A stretch of DNA of 64,000 bases, from the NCBI RefSeq assembly GCF_023094245.1, contig NZ_JALMEW010000001.1:922757-986756 (forward strand), written 5' to 3'. A model generated the notes under the pieces. That model made no database searches. It worked only from the letters and a program-made list of their open reading frames with translations, and was not told where the DNA came from. The translations under genes and the position numbers were made by a program. The stretch's first letter is position 1. Every line of letters starts with the position of its first letter. Shown piece by piece: positions 27,172-38,540 of the stretch. The DNA comes from Halomonas getboli (GTDB taxonomy: Bacteria; Pseudomonadota; Gammaproteobacteria; Pseudomonadales; Halomonadaceae).

Positions 27172-28548
27172 ATGCAACAGACTTCCCCCCGCACCGACGG
27201 GGCGCTCCGCGCGGACGCACCCTCGCGGCAGGCCAGCCTGCCTCTCCTCGACCAGTGGTTCGGCGTCACCCGCCGCGGCTCGACGCTCAGGACCGAGATC
27301 CTGGCCGGCATCGCCACCTTTCTGGCCGGGATGTACATCATCGTGGTCAATCCCGCCGTGCTCTCCGACGCCGGCATCCCCTTCTCCGCCGCCCTCTCGG
27401 CCACGGTGCTGATCAGCTTCATGAGCAGCCTGGCGATGGGCCTCTACGCCCGCAACCCGATCCTGGTCGCCCCGGGCATGGGCATGAACGCGCTGTTCAC
27501 CTACACCCTGGTGCTGGGCGCCGGCCTCAGCTGGCAGGTGGCACTGGGCTGCGTGTTCTGGTCCGGGGTGCTGTTCGCCCTGCTGGCGGTGTTCAACGTG
27601 CGCCGCGCCATCATCGAGGCCATCCCCGCCTCGCTGCGCTACGCCATCACCTGCGGCATCGGACTGTTCATCACCTTCATCGGGCTGCAGAACGCCGGCT
27701 TCATCGTCGGCAGCGATGCCACCCTGGTGTCGCTCGGCACCATGGACGCCCATCTCGCCACTTTCTTCCTCGGCCTGGTGGCCACGGCGGTGTTCGTGAT
27801 CCTGCGCTTCAACGGCGCGCTGATCATGGGCATCGCCCTGACCACGCTGATGGCCGCGCCCATGGGCCGGCTGTGGGGCGACGAGGTGATGGTGGCCTGG
27901 AACGGCCTGGCCGCCTGGCCGGACTTCAGCGCCGTGATGCAGGTCGACATCCTCGGCGCGCTCAAGGTGGCCTACCTGCCGTTCATCTTCGTGATGCTGT
28001 TCACCAACTTCTTCGACTCGCTGTCGTGCTTCATGGCGCTGTCGGAATCCGCCGACCTCAAGGACAAGGACGGCAACCCGCGCAATCTCAAGCGCTCGAT
28101 GACGGTGGACGCCTTCGCCTCGATGATCGCCGCCCCGCTCGGCACCAGCGCCGCCCAGACCTTCATCGAGTCCGGCGCCGGCGTCGCCCAGGGCGGCCGC
28201 ACCGGCCTGGTGGCGGTGGTGATCGCGCTGCTGTTCCTGCCCTTCCTGTTTCTCTCGCCGCTGCTGTCGCTGGTGCCCGGCATCGCCACCGCCCCGGCGC
28301 TGGTGCTGGTCGGCCTGTTCATGATGGTTCCGGTGGCAAAGATCGACTGGCAGCGCCTCGACCAGGCCTTCCCCGCCTTCCTGGCGATCATCCTGATGCC
28401 GCTGACCTACTCGATCACCCTCGGCATCGCCTTCGGCTTCATGAGCTTCGTGCTGATCAAGGTCGCCACCGGGCGACTGGAAGAGATCAAGCCGGCGATG
28501 TGGATCTCCGCGTCGCTGTCGGTGGTGCTGCTGGTCACCGCTCAGTGA
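27172..28548 (+). CDS. NCS2 family purine permease (guanine/hypoxanthine type)
   Basis: A 458-residue, roughly 12-helix AzgA/GhxP-like proton symporter for purine bases. It has the family start FGVTRRGSTLRTEILAGIAT, TFLAGMYIIVVNP, PGMGMNALFTYTLVLG, LFTNFFDSLSCFMALSESA and APLGTSAAQTFIESGAGVAQGG-type segments. The ATG at 27172 has only a weak AGGG upstream; the open frame back to 26725 is antisense to hrpB. Its 3' end overlaps the convergent regulator gene by 14 bases. It supplies substrate for the xdh/guaD genes that follow and shares their operator type. Confidence 0.92.
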   Translation: MQQTSPRTDGALRADAPSRQASLPLLDQWFGVTRRGSTLRTEILAGIATFLAGMYIIVVNPAVLSDAGIPFSAALSATVLISFMSSLAMGLYARNPILVAPGMGMNALFTYTLVLGAGLSWQVALGCVFWSGVLFALLAVFNVRRAIIEAIPASLRYAITCGIGLFITFIGLQNAGFIVGSDATLVSLGTMDAHLATFFLGLVATAVFVILRFNGALIMGIALTTLMAAPMGRLWGDEVMVAWNGLAAWPDFSAVMQVDILGALKVAYLPFIFVMLFTNFFDSLSCFMALSESADLKDKDGNPRNLKRSMTVDAFASMIAAPLGTSAAQTFIESGAGVAQGGRTGLVAVVIALLFLPFLFLSPLLSLVPGIATAPALVLVGLFMMVPVAKIDWQRLDQAFPAFLAIILMPLTYSITLGIAFGFMSFVLIKVATGRLEEIKPAMWISASLSVVLLVTAQ

Positions 28549-29218
28549 GCGACGCCTCGCCGGCCGCGAGGTCGGCGGGGTGCTTCACCCCGCAGCCCTT
28601 GATCACCACGCGAGTGAGAAACTCGGTGATGCGCTCGATATCCTCGTCGGAGAGCGCCTTGCGGCCGGTGATGCCCCGCACCTGAGCCTCGAAATCGGCG
28701 TAGTGCTGAGTCGAGGACCAGATCAGGAAGATCAGCCACACCGGGTCGACCGGGTCCATCAGGCCCCGCTCGGCCCACTGGCGAAACACCGTCGCGCGGC
28801 TGTGCACCCAGTTGCGTAGCTCGCCGCTCAGGTACTCCTGCAGGAAGGGCGCACCGCCGATGATCTCGCTGGCGAACAGCCGCGAGCCTTCGGGGTGCCG
28901 GCGCGACATCCACATCTTCGAGCGAATGAAGGCCGACAGCACCTCGGCCGGATCGTCATCCGCCGAGATGTCGTCGAGCATGGCATTCCAGCGCTCCATC
29001 ACCCGCTCCAGCAGGCGCACGTAGAGCTTGCGCTTGCTGCCCATGTAATAGAGGACGTTGGACTTGGGCAGCCCCGCCTGCTCGGCGATCTCCTGCACGC
29101 TGGCCCCGCGATAGCCGTGTCGAGCGAAGACCCGCTCCGCCGCTTCCAGGATCGCCTGCTCGTTGCGCCGGCGAATGGCGCCGCCTTCCGGTTCACTGCC
29201 GTTATCTGCCTTGGCCAT
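28535..29218 (-). CDS. RutR-like TetR-family transcriptional regulator
   Basis: A 227-residue regulator. The TetR helix-turn-helix is at about residues 20-65 (QAILEAAERVFARHGYRGAS, EQAGLPKSNVLYYMGSK). The ligand domain resembles E. coli RutR closely, with the shared segments SRLFASEIIGGAPFL and VDPVWLIFLIWSSTQHYADF. RutR senses uracil or thymine. Here the neighbours degrade purines, and RutR-like palindromes sit before the purine permease and xdhA, so it probably represses purine catabolism; the ligand is unknown. It is divergent from xdhA across a 206-base gap. Confidence 0.88.
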   Translation of the reverse strand: MAKADNGSEPEGGAIRRRNEQAILEAAERVFARHGYRGASVQEIAEQAGLPKSNVLYYMGSKRKLYVRLLERVMERWNAMLDDISADDDPAEVLSAFIRSKMWMSRRHPEGSRLFASEIIGGAPFLQEYLSGELRNWVHSRATVFRQWAERGLMDPVDPVWLIFLIWSSTQHYADFEAQVRGITGRKALSDEDIERITEFLTRVVIKGCGVKHPADLAAGEASLTER

Positions 29219-29343
29219 GGGCCCTCGCTGTCGGTACCGATCCTGGGGCCAAAGAGTGCCTCAGAGCCCGGCACCAAGGCAATTCGGCATCACCGCCAAT
29301 GCGTGATCGGCGTATAAAAAGATACAGAGAAGCGCCGGACCAC

Positions 29344-29372
29344 TTGCCAAAGCTGACCATATGGTCAAGAAT
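29344..29372 (+). promoter_or_regulatory. xdhA promoter with RutR-type operator in the spacer
   Basis: A -35 box TTGCCA (29344-29349) and a -10 box AAGAAT (29367-29372) are separated by 17 bases. The palindrome CTGACCATATGGTCAA (29353-29368) fills the spacer and matches the RutR consensus at 13 of 14 fixed bases. Binding would block RNA polymerase. Confidence 0.65.
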
Positions 29373-29424
29373 CAAGTCATCCCATGCTTCCCGGCCACTA
29401 CAACCACAATCGGAGCCGACACCC

Positions 29425-30901
<1,477 letters not shown>

Positions 30902-30918
<17 letters not shown>

Positions 30919-33409
30919 GCTCTCAACCTCGCCCGAAGCCACTCGCACTACCTCGCCCGAAGACGCTCGTGCTTCAGAGACGTCCCCGGCCAGCGCCTCC
31001 CGGGAGGCGTCCGGCCATGCCCGCGCCCACGAGAGCGCCGTCAAGCACGTGACCGGCCGCGCGCCCTATATCGACGATATCGCCACGCCGGCCAACACCC
31101 TTCACGTGGCGGTGGGCTTCTCGCCGGTCGCCCACGGCCGGCTGACTCGGCTCGACCTGGAAAAGGTACGCCAAGCGCCGGGCGTGGTGGACGTGATCAC
31201 CCTGGCCGACGTGCCCGGCCATACCGACATCGGCCCGGTGTTCCCGGGCGACCCGATCTTCGCCGATGACGAGATCAGCTACCTCGGCCAGAGCCTGTTC
31301 GCGGTGGCGGCGGAGAGCCACCGCGAGGCCCGACTGGCGGTCCGGGAGGCGATCGTCGAGATCGACGAGCAGCCGGCGTCGCTGGACCCGGTGGCCGCCG
31401 CCGAGCGCGAGGAGTTCGTGCGCCCCACCCACGTGCACGAGCGCGGCGACTGGCAGACGGCCCTCGAGCGGGCGCCCCACGTGCTGGAAGGCAAGCAGTT
31501 CGTCGGCGGCCAGGAGCACTTCTACCTCGAGGGCCAGGCCTGCCTGGTGGTGCCCTCCGAGGACGAGGGCGTGATGGTCTACACCTCCAACCAGCATCCC
31601 AGCGAGAGCCAGAAGCTGGTCGCCGAGGTGCTCGGCGTGCCCTTCCACGCGGTGACCATGGAGATGCGCCGCATGGGCGGCGGCTTCGGCGGCAAGGAGA
31701 CCCAGGCCTCGCCCTGGGCCTGCATCGCCGCGCTGATCGCCCGACGCACCAACCGCCCGGCCAAGCTGCGCCTGCCCCGCGCCGAGGACCTGCGCGCCAC
31801 CGGCAAGCGCCACCCCTTCCACAACCGCTATCGCCTCGGCTTCGACGAGCGCGGCGTGCTCGCTGGCGGCGACATCACCGTGATCGGCGACTGCGGCTAC
31901 TCGCCGGATCTGTCCGAGGCCATCGTCGACCGCGCCATGTTCCACGCCGACAACGCCTACTCGCTGGGCGAGGCCCGGGTGACCGGCCAGCGCGCCCGCA
32001 CCCACAAGGCGTCCAACACCGCCTTCCGCGGCTTCGGCGGCCCCCAGGGCATGATGATCATCGAGCGCGCCATGGACGACATCGCCCGCCATCTCGGCGA
32101 GGACCCGCTGACCGTGCGCAAGCGCAACCTGTATCGGGCCAAGGGCGAGGACGGCACACCGCTGGACGTCACCCGCGATATCACCCACTACGGCCAGCGC
32201 GTCGAGCAGCTCACCCTGCTCCACGACCTGATCGACCAGCTCGAACAGAGCAGCGACTACTGGGCCCGGCGCCGGGAGATCACCGACTTCAACGCGGCAA
32301 GCCCGATCATCAAGCGCGGCCTGGCGCTGACGCCGGTGAAGTTCGGCATCTCCTTCACCGCCCAGCATCTCAACCAGGCCGGCGCGCTGCTGCACGTCTA
32401 CACCGACGGCAGCGTGCTGATCAACCACGGCGGCACCGAGATGGGCCAGGGCCTGCACACCAAGGTGTGCCAGGTGGTGGCCCGGGAGCTGGGGCTCGAC
32501 CTGGAACGCGTGCGCATCAGCGCCACCCGTACCGACAAGGTGCCCAATACCTCGCCCACCGCCGCCTCCAGCGGCGCCGACCTGAACGGCCAGGCGGCCC
32601 GCGACGCGGCAAGCAAGCTGCGCGAGCGGCTGTTCGACTTCGCCGCCGGCCACTTCGAGCAGGACGCCGGCGGGCTCGACCGCGAGACCATGCGCCTGGA
32701 GGACGGCCAGCTGGTGGCCGGGCTCGGCGAGGCCGAGACGCGCATCCCCTGGGGCGAGCTGGTCCAGGCCGCCTATATCGGCCGCGTCTCGCTGTCCGAG
32801 AAGGGCTTCTACGCCACGCCGCTGATCCACTACGACCGCGCCACCGGCCGCGGCCGGCCCTTCTACTACTACGCCTTTGGGGCCGCCGTGGCCGAGGTCG
32901 AGGTCGACACGCTCTCCGGCGAGTACCGCCTCAGCCGCGCCGATATCCTCCACGACGTGGGCGACTCGCTGAACCCGGCCATCGACATCGGCCAGATCGA
33001 GGGCGGCTTCATCCAGGGCATGGGCTGGCTGACCAGCGAGGAGCTGGTCTGGAACGAGACCGGCCGACTGGTCTCAGACGGCCCGGCCACCTACAAGATC
33101 CCGGCCTTCGGCGACCTGCCCGAGACGTTCAACGTCGAGCTGATGCAGGGTCATCCCAACTCCCAGGCCAGCATCTACCGCTCCAAGGCCGTGGGCGAGC
33201 CGCCCTTCATGCTCGGCATCTCGGTGTGGTCGGCGCTGCGCGACGCCCTGGCGAGCCTCGCCGACTACCGCGTCAGCCCGGCGCTGGACACGCCCGCCAC
33301 CCCGGAGCGGGTGCTGATGGCCGCCGAGGCCCTGCGAAAGGCCCGCACCACCGCCGATGCCGACCTGGATGCCGATCGTGACGAGAGGCCCGACCATGCA
33401 CCCGCCTGA
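30902..33409 (+). CDS. xdhB: Xanthine dehydrogenase molybdopterin-binding subunit
   Basis: An 835-residue catalytic subunit carrying the molybdenum cofactor. Characteristic motifs are TGRAPYIDDIATPANTLH, GQSLFAVAAESH, MGGGFGGKETQ, NTAFRGFGGPQGMMI, HGGTEMGQGLHTK and the catalytic Glu in AVGEPPFMLG. The first 40 or so residues are a Ser/Thr/Ala/Glu-rich tail (TSPEDARASETSPAS) without family counterpart. The start overlaps xdhA by 17 bases, with AAGGTGA upstream, which indicates translational coupling. Confidence 0.96.
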
Positions 33410-34274
33410 GCCCTGGTACGCGGCGCTCGCCCGCCTGCAGCGCGAGGCGCGCCCCCACGCCCTGGCCAGCGTGGTGGGCGTGGCCGGCTCCACCCCGCGG
33501 GAGCCCGGCGCCAAGATGGTGATCACCGCCGACGACGTTCACGATACCCTGGGCGGCGGCCACTTCGAGCAGCAGGTGATCGAGGCCGCCCGCGAGGCGC
33601 TGGCCAGCGGCCGCACCGATACCCGGCTGGAGGCCTTCCCGCTGGGCGGGCGCTCCGGCCAGTGCTGCGGCGGCTACGTGCACGTGCTGATCGAGCCGTT
33701 CGCCGGCGCCGAGATGGAAATCGCTTTGTTCGGCGCCGGCCACGTCGGCCGGGCGCTGGTCCAGGCGCTGGCCCCGCTGCCCTGGCGCGTATGGTGGTTT
33801 GACAGCCGCGAGCATGCCTTCCCGGATGACGTTGCCGACCGCGACCGCCTGCTCCATATTCGCCTGGCGAGCCGCGACGAGGGCGCGAACGTTGAGGGAG
33901 TGGACGTAGAAGGCGCGGTGGCCGCGCTGCCCGCCGGCTGCCACGCGCTGGTGATGACCCATGACCACGCCGAGGATCGCGCCCTGGTCGATGCCCTGCT
34001 CCGACGCGGCGACTGCGCCTCGATCGGCATGATCGGCTCCGACAGCAAGTGGGCGAGCTTCAAGACCCGGCTGCGCGATGCCGGCCACGACGAGGCCGCG
34101 CTGGCGACGGTGCGCTGCCCGATCGGCGTGCCCGGCGCCCACGGCAAGCGGCCCTGCGAGATCGCCCTGGCGGTGGCGGCCGAGCTGCTGACGCTCAAGC
34201 CCGACACCGCACGCGACGACCGACGCGGCGTCGCCCCGGAGACGCTGCGCCAGGCGTTTCCCTCGGATCGCTAA
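33396..34274 (+). CDS. xdhC: XdhC, molybdenum cofactor insertion/maturation factor
   Basis: A 292-residue protein that binds and sulfurates molybdenum cofactor for insertion into XdhB. It has the N-terminal segment VVGVAGSTPREPGAKMVI, CCGGYVHVLIEPF, a Rossmann nucleotide motif ALFGAGHVGRALVQAL, MTHDHAEDRALV, IGMIGSDSKWASFKTRL, and the C-terminal CPIGVPGAHGKRPCEIALA. The ATG at 33396 overlaps the xdhB end by 14 bases and has GAGAGG upstream; the longer frame from 33357 would lie wholly inside xdhB. Confidence 0.94.
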   Translation: MHPPEPWYAALARLQREARPHALASVVGVAGSTPREPGAKMVITADDVHDTLGGGHFEQQVIEAAREALASGRTDTRLEAFPLGGRSGQCCGGYVHVLIEPFAGAEMEIALFGAGHVGRALVQALAPLPWRVWWFDSREHAFPDDVADRDRLLHIRLASRDEGANVEGVDVEGAVAALPAGCHALVMTHDHAEDRALVDALLRRGDCASIGMIGSDSKWASFKTRLRDAGHDEAALATVRCPIGVPGAHGKRPCEIALAVAAELLTLKPDTARDDRRGVAPETLRQAFPSDR

Positions 34275-34365
34275 GATCCACCGATAAGCGCCAGAACATT
34301 CGCCAGAACCCAACAGAATCCGACTTTTCCAAGCGCCGGCCAAGCGGCGTTCAGCGGAGAGATTG

Positions 34366-35691
34366 ATGACCGACCCCCAACCCCACATGCGCCTGCTGCG
34401 CGGCCCGCTGCTGAGCTTCGACGCCGATCCGGGCGAAGACGACGCCCCGGCCGCGGGCAGCGTGCGCCATCTGGAAGACGGCGCCGTCTGGCTGGTCGAC
34501 GGCCACATCCACGCCGTGGCCGACCACGCCGAGCTGGCCCAGCATCTGCCGGCGGACATCGAGACCGTGGACTACGGCGACAAGCTGATGATGCCGGGCT
34601 TCATCGACAGCCACGTGCACTACGCCCAGCTCGATATCATGGCCTCCTACGGCCGCCAGCTGCTCGACTGGCTCAACGACTACACCTTCCCCGAGGAATG
34701 TCGCTTCGCCGAGCGCGCCCACGCCGAAGCGGTGGCCGAGGCCTTCCTCGACGAGACCCTGCGCGCCGGCACCACCACCGCCCAGGTGTTCTGCACCTCG
34801 CATCCCGGCTCGGTGGACGCCTTCTTCACCGCCGCCCAGGCCCGCGGCCTGCGCATGCTGGCCGGCAAGGTGCTGATGGATCGACACGCCCCCGAGGCGC
34901 TGGTCGACGATCCCCTCGGCGGGCTGGCCGACAGCGAGCGGCTGATCGGCGACTGGCACGGTCGGGACCGCCTCGGCTACAGCCTGACCCCGCGCTTCGC
35001 CCCCACCTCGAGCCGCGAGCAGCTCGAGGCCACCGGGGCGGTGCTGCGCAACGCCCCGGACCTGCACCTGCAGACCCATCTGTCGGAGAACGAGGGCGAG
35101 ATCGCCTGGGTCGCCGAACTGTTTCCCGAATGCCGGGACTACCTGGGCGTCTACGAGCGCTACGGGCTGGTGGGTCCGCGCAGCACCTTCGCCCACGGCA
35201 TCCATCTCGACCAGCCGATGCGCCGCCGGCTGGCCGAGGCCGGCGCCAACGTCGCCTTCTGCCCGACCTCCAACCTGTTCCTCGGCAGCGGGCTGTTCGA
35301 TCGCCTGGCCTGCCGCGAGGCGGGGCTCGCCACCACGCTCGCCAGCGACGTGGGCGCCGGCACCGATCTCTCGGGGCTCGCCACCCTCAAGGCCGCCTAT
35401 CAGGTCGGCCAGCTGCGCGGCCAGCCGCTCACCGCCTGGCAGGGCTTCTACCGGCTGACGCTGGGCAACGCCCGGGCCTTGCACCTGGACGAGCGCATCG
35501 GCCGCCTGCGCGAGGGCGGTGAAGCCGACCTCGTGGTGCTCGACCCCCAGGCCACGCCGCTGCTGGCCCGTCGCACCGCACGCTGCCGCACGCTCGCCGA
35601 GACGCTGTTCGCGCTGATGATGCTCGGCGACGACCGCACCGTGTACGCCACCTGGGCCAACGGCCGGCGGGTGCATCAGCGAGACGCCTGA
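34366..35691 (+). CDS. guaD: Guanine deaminase
   Basis: Deaminates guanine to xanthine. A 441-residue zinc amidohydrolase with PGFIDSHVHYAQLDIMASYG, TSHPGSVDAFF, LHLQTHLSENEGEI, FAHGIHLDQPM, and LASDVGAGTDLS near residue 325. The ATG at 34366 has GGAG seven bases upstream; a TTG one codon earlier is also in frame. It follows xdhC by 91 bases, so guanine, hypoxanthine and xanthine converge on the same operon. A uricase or downstream allantoin genes are not in the window. Confidence 0.95.
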   Translation: MTDPQPHMRLLRGPLLSFDADPGEDDAPAAGSVRHLEDGAVWLVDGHIHAVADHAELAQHLPADIETVDYGDKLMMPGFIDSHVHYAQLDIMASYGRQLLDWLNDYTFPEECRFAERAHAEAVAEAFLDETLRAGTTTAQVFCTSHPGSVDAFFTAAQARGLRMLAGKVLMDRHAPEALVDDPLGGLADSERLIGDWHGRDRLGYSLTPRFAPTSSREQLEATGAVLRNAPDLHLQTHLSENEGEIAWVAELFPECRDYLGVYERYGLVGPRSTFAHGIHLDQPMRRRLAEAGANVAFCPTSNLFLGSGLFDRLACREAGLATTLASDVGAGTDLSGLATLKAAYQVGQLRGQPLTAWQGFYRLTLGNARALHLDERIGRLREGGEADLVVLDPQATPLLARRTARCRTLAETLFALMMLGDDRTVYATWANGRRVHQRDA

Positions 35692-35734
35692 TCGCGCCTC
35701 CAGGCACGTATCAGGTACCAGGCAGGTACGAAAA

Positions 35735-35760
35735 AAGGGCGGCTCCGAGGAGCCGCCCTT
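35735..35760 (-). terminator. Rho-independent terminator of the adenine deaminase gene
   Basis: A 12-base-pair stem AAGGGCGGCTCC / GGAGCCGCCCTT with a two-base loop. On the minus strand it is followed by six T, so it terminates transcription from the adenine deaminase gene; it also lies after guaD. Confidence 0.85.
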
Positions 35761-35782
35761 GTCTCATGGAATGCCGCCGCGA

Positions 35783-36778
35783 TCAGCCGCAGGCCGCGAG
35801 CCTGGCGCGAAGTTCCGAGCGGCGCTCCTCGCTCATGAAGGCCGCCTCGATGGCGTTGCCGGCGAGCCGGCTGAAGGTCGCGCGGGACCAGCCGAAGGCG
35901 CGCTGGCAGGCGAGGAAGTTCTCCAGCATGCCGCCGCCGAAGTAGGCCGGATCGTCGGAGTTCAGCGTCAGGTTGAGCCCGGCCTCGAGCATCGCCGGCA
36001 ACGGATGCGCCTCCATGCGCTCGACCACCTTGAGCCGCAGGTTGGACAGCGGGCACACGGTCAGCACCATGGCCTCGTCGCGTAGCCGCGCGACCAGCGC
36101 CTCGTCTTCCAGGCAGCGCACGCCGTGATCGATGCGGCAGACGTCGAGCAGGTCCAGCGCCTCATGAATATAGGCCGGTGGCCCCTCCTCGCCGGCGTGG
36201 GCGACCCGCGCCAGGCCGAGCTCGACGGCGCGGTGGAACGCCTGAGTGAACTTGCTCGGCGGATGGCCGACCTCGGCACTGTCGAGGCCCACGGCGTCGA
36301 CCCGGTCGAGATAGGGCGCGGCCTGCTCCAGCAACGCCTCGGCCTCCTCGGCGGGCCGGTCGCGCAGGAAGGCCAGGATCATCGCCGTGGACAGGTCCAG
36401 CTCGTCCTCGGCGCGACGGCGGGCGCGCTCGAGCCCTTCCATCACCGCGTCCAGCGTGACGCCCCGCGACAGATGCGCCTGGGGGTCGACGTGCATCTCC
36501 ACGTGCACCACGCCCTCGGCGGCGGCGCGCCGGAAGTAGTCCATGGCCAGGTCCTCGAAGTCCCGGGCGGTGAGCAGCACGCTCATGCCCTGGAAGTAGA
36601 GGTCCAGGAAGGACTGCAGGTCGGCGAAATCGTAGGCGGCACGCACCTCCTCCACCGAGGCGTAGGGCAGCGTCACGCCGTTGCGCTCGGCGAGCGCCAT
36701 CATCAGTTCGGGTTCCAGGGTGCCCTCGATGTGCAGATGCAGCTCGGCCTTGGGCAGGGCCTTCAGGAAATCCCGCAT
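35783..36778 (-). CDS. Adenine deaminase (adenosine-deaminase superfamily)
   Basis: A 331-residue zinc enzyme of the ADA superfamily. The opening LPKAELHLHIEGTLEPELM is that of the adenine deaminase subgroup (as in Pseudomonas and fungal Aah1), not of adenosine deaminases. The zinc and catalytic motifs are HLHIEG, VAHAGEEGPP, RIDHGVR and NSDDPAYFGG. It probably converts adenine to hypoxanthine, which XdhAB then oxidises. It is convergent with guaD and shares a terminator region. Assignment to adenine rather than adenosine is by subfamily resemblance and context. Confidence 0.88.
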   Translation of the reverse strand: MRDFLKALPKAELHLHIEGTLEPELMMALAERNGVTLPYASVEEVRAAYDFADLQSFLDLYFQGMSVLLTARDFEDLAMDYFRRAAAEGVVHVEMHVDPQAHLSRGVTLDAVMEGLERARRRAEDELDLSTAMILAFLRDRPAEEAEALLEQAAPYLDRVDAVGLDSAEVGHPPSKFTQAFHRAVELGLARVAHAGEEGPPAYIHEALDLLDVCRIDHGVRCLEDEALVARLRDEAMVLTVCPLSNLRLKVVERMEAHPLPAMLEAGLNLTLNSDDPAYFGGGMLENFLACQRAFGWSRATFSRLAGNAIEAAFMSEERRSELRARLAACG

Positions 36779-36791
36779 GAATCACCTCATA

Positions 36792-38540
36792 TCAATGCTT
36801 TGCACTATGGTGAAAGATTCCGCGCGACGGCGCAAAGCCCTTGTCGCCGACCAGGGCCAAGGCCTGCCAGCGGTCGACGCCGGGCAGCGCCGTCTGCTCG
36901 GCCCGCTCGTGCACCAGATAGAGCACGCTGCGCCCGGCGAGCCAGCCATCGAGGCGCGCGGCAATGCGCGCGGCCAGCGCCGGATCGAGGCCGGCGAAGG
37001 GCTCGTCGAGGATCACCAGGCCGGGGTCGCGCAGCAGCAGCCTCGCCAGTGCCACGCGCCTTGCCTGTCCGCCGGAGAGCCGCCGACCACTCTCGCCCAC
37101 CCGCGTGTCGAGCCCGCGCGGCAGGGATTCCGCCCAGTCGGCCAGTTCTACCGCCTCGAGCACGGCCCACAGCCGCGCGTCATCGGTCTCGGGCGCCGCC
37201 AGCAGAAGATTCGCCGCCAGGCTGTCGTCGAACAGCTCGGTGTGCTGGGTCAGGCAGGCGACCCGCTCGGCCAGGGCCTCGGGGGCGATCTCGCCGACCG
37301 GCGCGCCGTTCAGCCGCACGCGGCCCGCGTCGGGCGCCCGCTGGGCGGTGACCAGCGCCGCCAGGCTCGACTTGCCGCTGCCCGAGACCCCGTGCACGGC
37401 CAACCGCTCGCCAGGAGAAAGCGTCAGCGAGAAGCCGTCGAACACCGGCGTCAGGGCGCCGGGATAGCGCAGCGCGACGTCCTCCAGGGCGAGTGCCAGC
37501 GCACCGGGGCGCAGCGACGCCTCGGCGCGCGCGACGTCGTCCCGGCGGGCGTCCTTCAGCGCATTGAGCCGCTCGGCGGCGGCCAGGGTCGCGCCGAACG
37601 GGGTGAAGGCCATGGGCAGCGCGGTCAGCGCCTCGCTCATCGCCATCACCGCCAGCGGCATCATCACCATCAGCGGGCCGGACAGCGCCCCGGCCTGCCA
37701 GGCCAGCGCCGCCAGCCACAGCGCCGATAGCCAGCCGAGCCCGACGGCCAGTCCCGCCACCGCCGTGCCCAGGGCCGAGAACCGTCCCAGACGGCGCTGA
37801 TCGGCGTAGAGCCGATCCTCGATGGCCTCGAGGCGCCGCCGCTGGCCGGCCAGGGTGCCGTAGGTCTCGAGTTCGGCGAGCCCCTGGAGCTGCTCGATCA
37901 CACGCCCGCGCAAGCGTTCCAGCTCGTCGACCCGACGCCGACTGGCGGCCAGCCCCAACCGCGCCTGCCCCAGCGTCAGCCAGCCCCAGGCGGCGCCGAG
38001 CAGCCCCGCGACGGCAAGACCCGCCGCCGGCGACCAGATCGCCAGGAAGCCGGCCAGGGCGAGGATCGCCAGCAGCGCCACCGCCGCCGGCGCCAGCAGG
38101 CGCAGGAACAAGCTGTCCAGGGTGTCGATGTCGGCGGTCAGCCTGTTCAGCCAGTCGCTGGCCCGGCGCCGCGACAGCGTCTCGCCGTCGAGCCCGGCCA
38201 GCACCGCAAACATCCGCCCGCGCAGATCGGCCAGCAGGCGCAGCACCGTGTCGTGGTTGTAGAGCCGCTCGACGTAGCGCGCCGCGGTGCGGGTCACGGC
38301 GAAGCCGCGGATGCCGCCGCCCGGCACGTAGACGTCCAGCGTCATGGCGCCTCCGGCGGCCAGGGCGATGCCGGCCAGCCCGGTGGCGGTGATGAACCAA
38401 CCGGACAGCGCCAGCAGCCCGATCGCCGAGGCCAGCGCCAGCGCCATCAGCGCGCCGCCGGCCAGCAGCCGGCCGCGGCGACGCCCGAGCAGCCGCAGCC
38501 AGGGCGCGAGGGTCGCGATCGTGCCGCGTCGCTCAGTCAT
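36792..38540 (-). CDS. cydC: ABC transporter CydC (glutathione/cysteine exporter half)
   Basis: A 582-residue half-transporter fused to an ATPase. Six membrane helices come first, then the nucleotide-binding domain with Walker A VHGVSGSGKSSLAALV, the signature LSGGQARRVALARLLL, Walker B LVILDEPFAGLDP and the H-loop YLVHERAE. With CydD it exports reduced thiols needed for bd oxidase and periplasmic cytochrome maturation. Its start overlaps cydD by eight bases. It ends the cydABDC operon. Confidence 0.93.
   Translation of the reverse strand: MTERRGTIATLAPWLRLLGRRRGRLLAGGALMALALASAIGLLALSGWFITATGLAGIALAAGGAMTLDVYVPGGGIRGFAVTRTAARYVERLYNHDTVLRLLADLRGRMFAVLAGLDGETLSRRRASDWLNRLTADIDTLDSLFLRLLAPAAVALLAILALAGFLAIWSPAAGLAVAGLLGAAWGWLTLGQARLGLAASRRRVDELERLRGRVIEQLQGLAELETYGTLAGQRRRLEAIEDRLYADQRRLGRFSALGTAVAGLAVGLGWLSALWLAALAWQAGALSGPLMVMMPLAVMAMSEALTALPMAFTPFGATLAAAERLNALKDARRDDVARAEASLRPGALALALEDVALRYPGALTPVFDGFSLTLSPGERLAVHGVSGSGKSSLAALVTAQRAPDAGRVRLNGAPVGEIAPEALAERVACLTQHTELFDDSLAANLLLAAPETDDARLWAVLEAVELADWAESLPRGLDTRVGESGRRLSGGQARRVALARLLLRDPGLVILDEPFAGLDPALAARIAARLDGWLAGRSVLYLVHERAEQTALPGVDRWQALALVGDKGFAPSRGIFHHSAKH

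Noticed and set aside
30974..32953. 659-codon ORF antisense to xdhB
   Set aside because: Composition is a shadow of the real gene, with no ribosome site or family motif.
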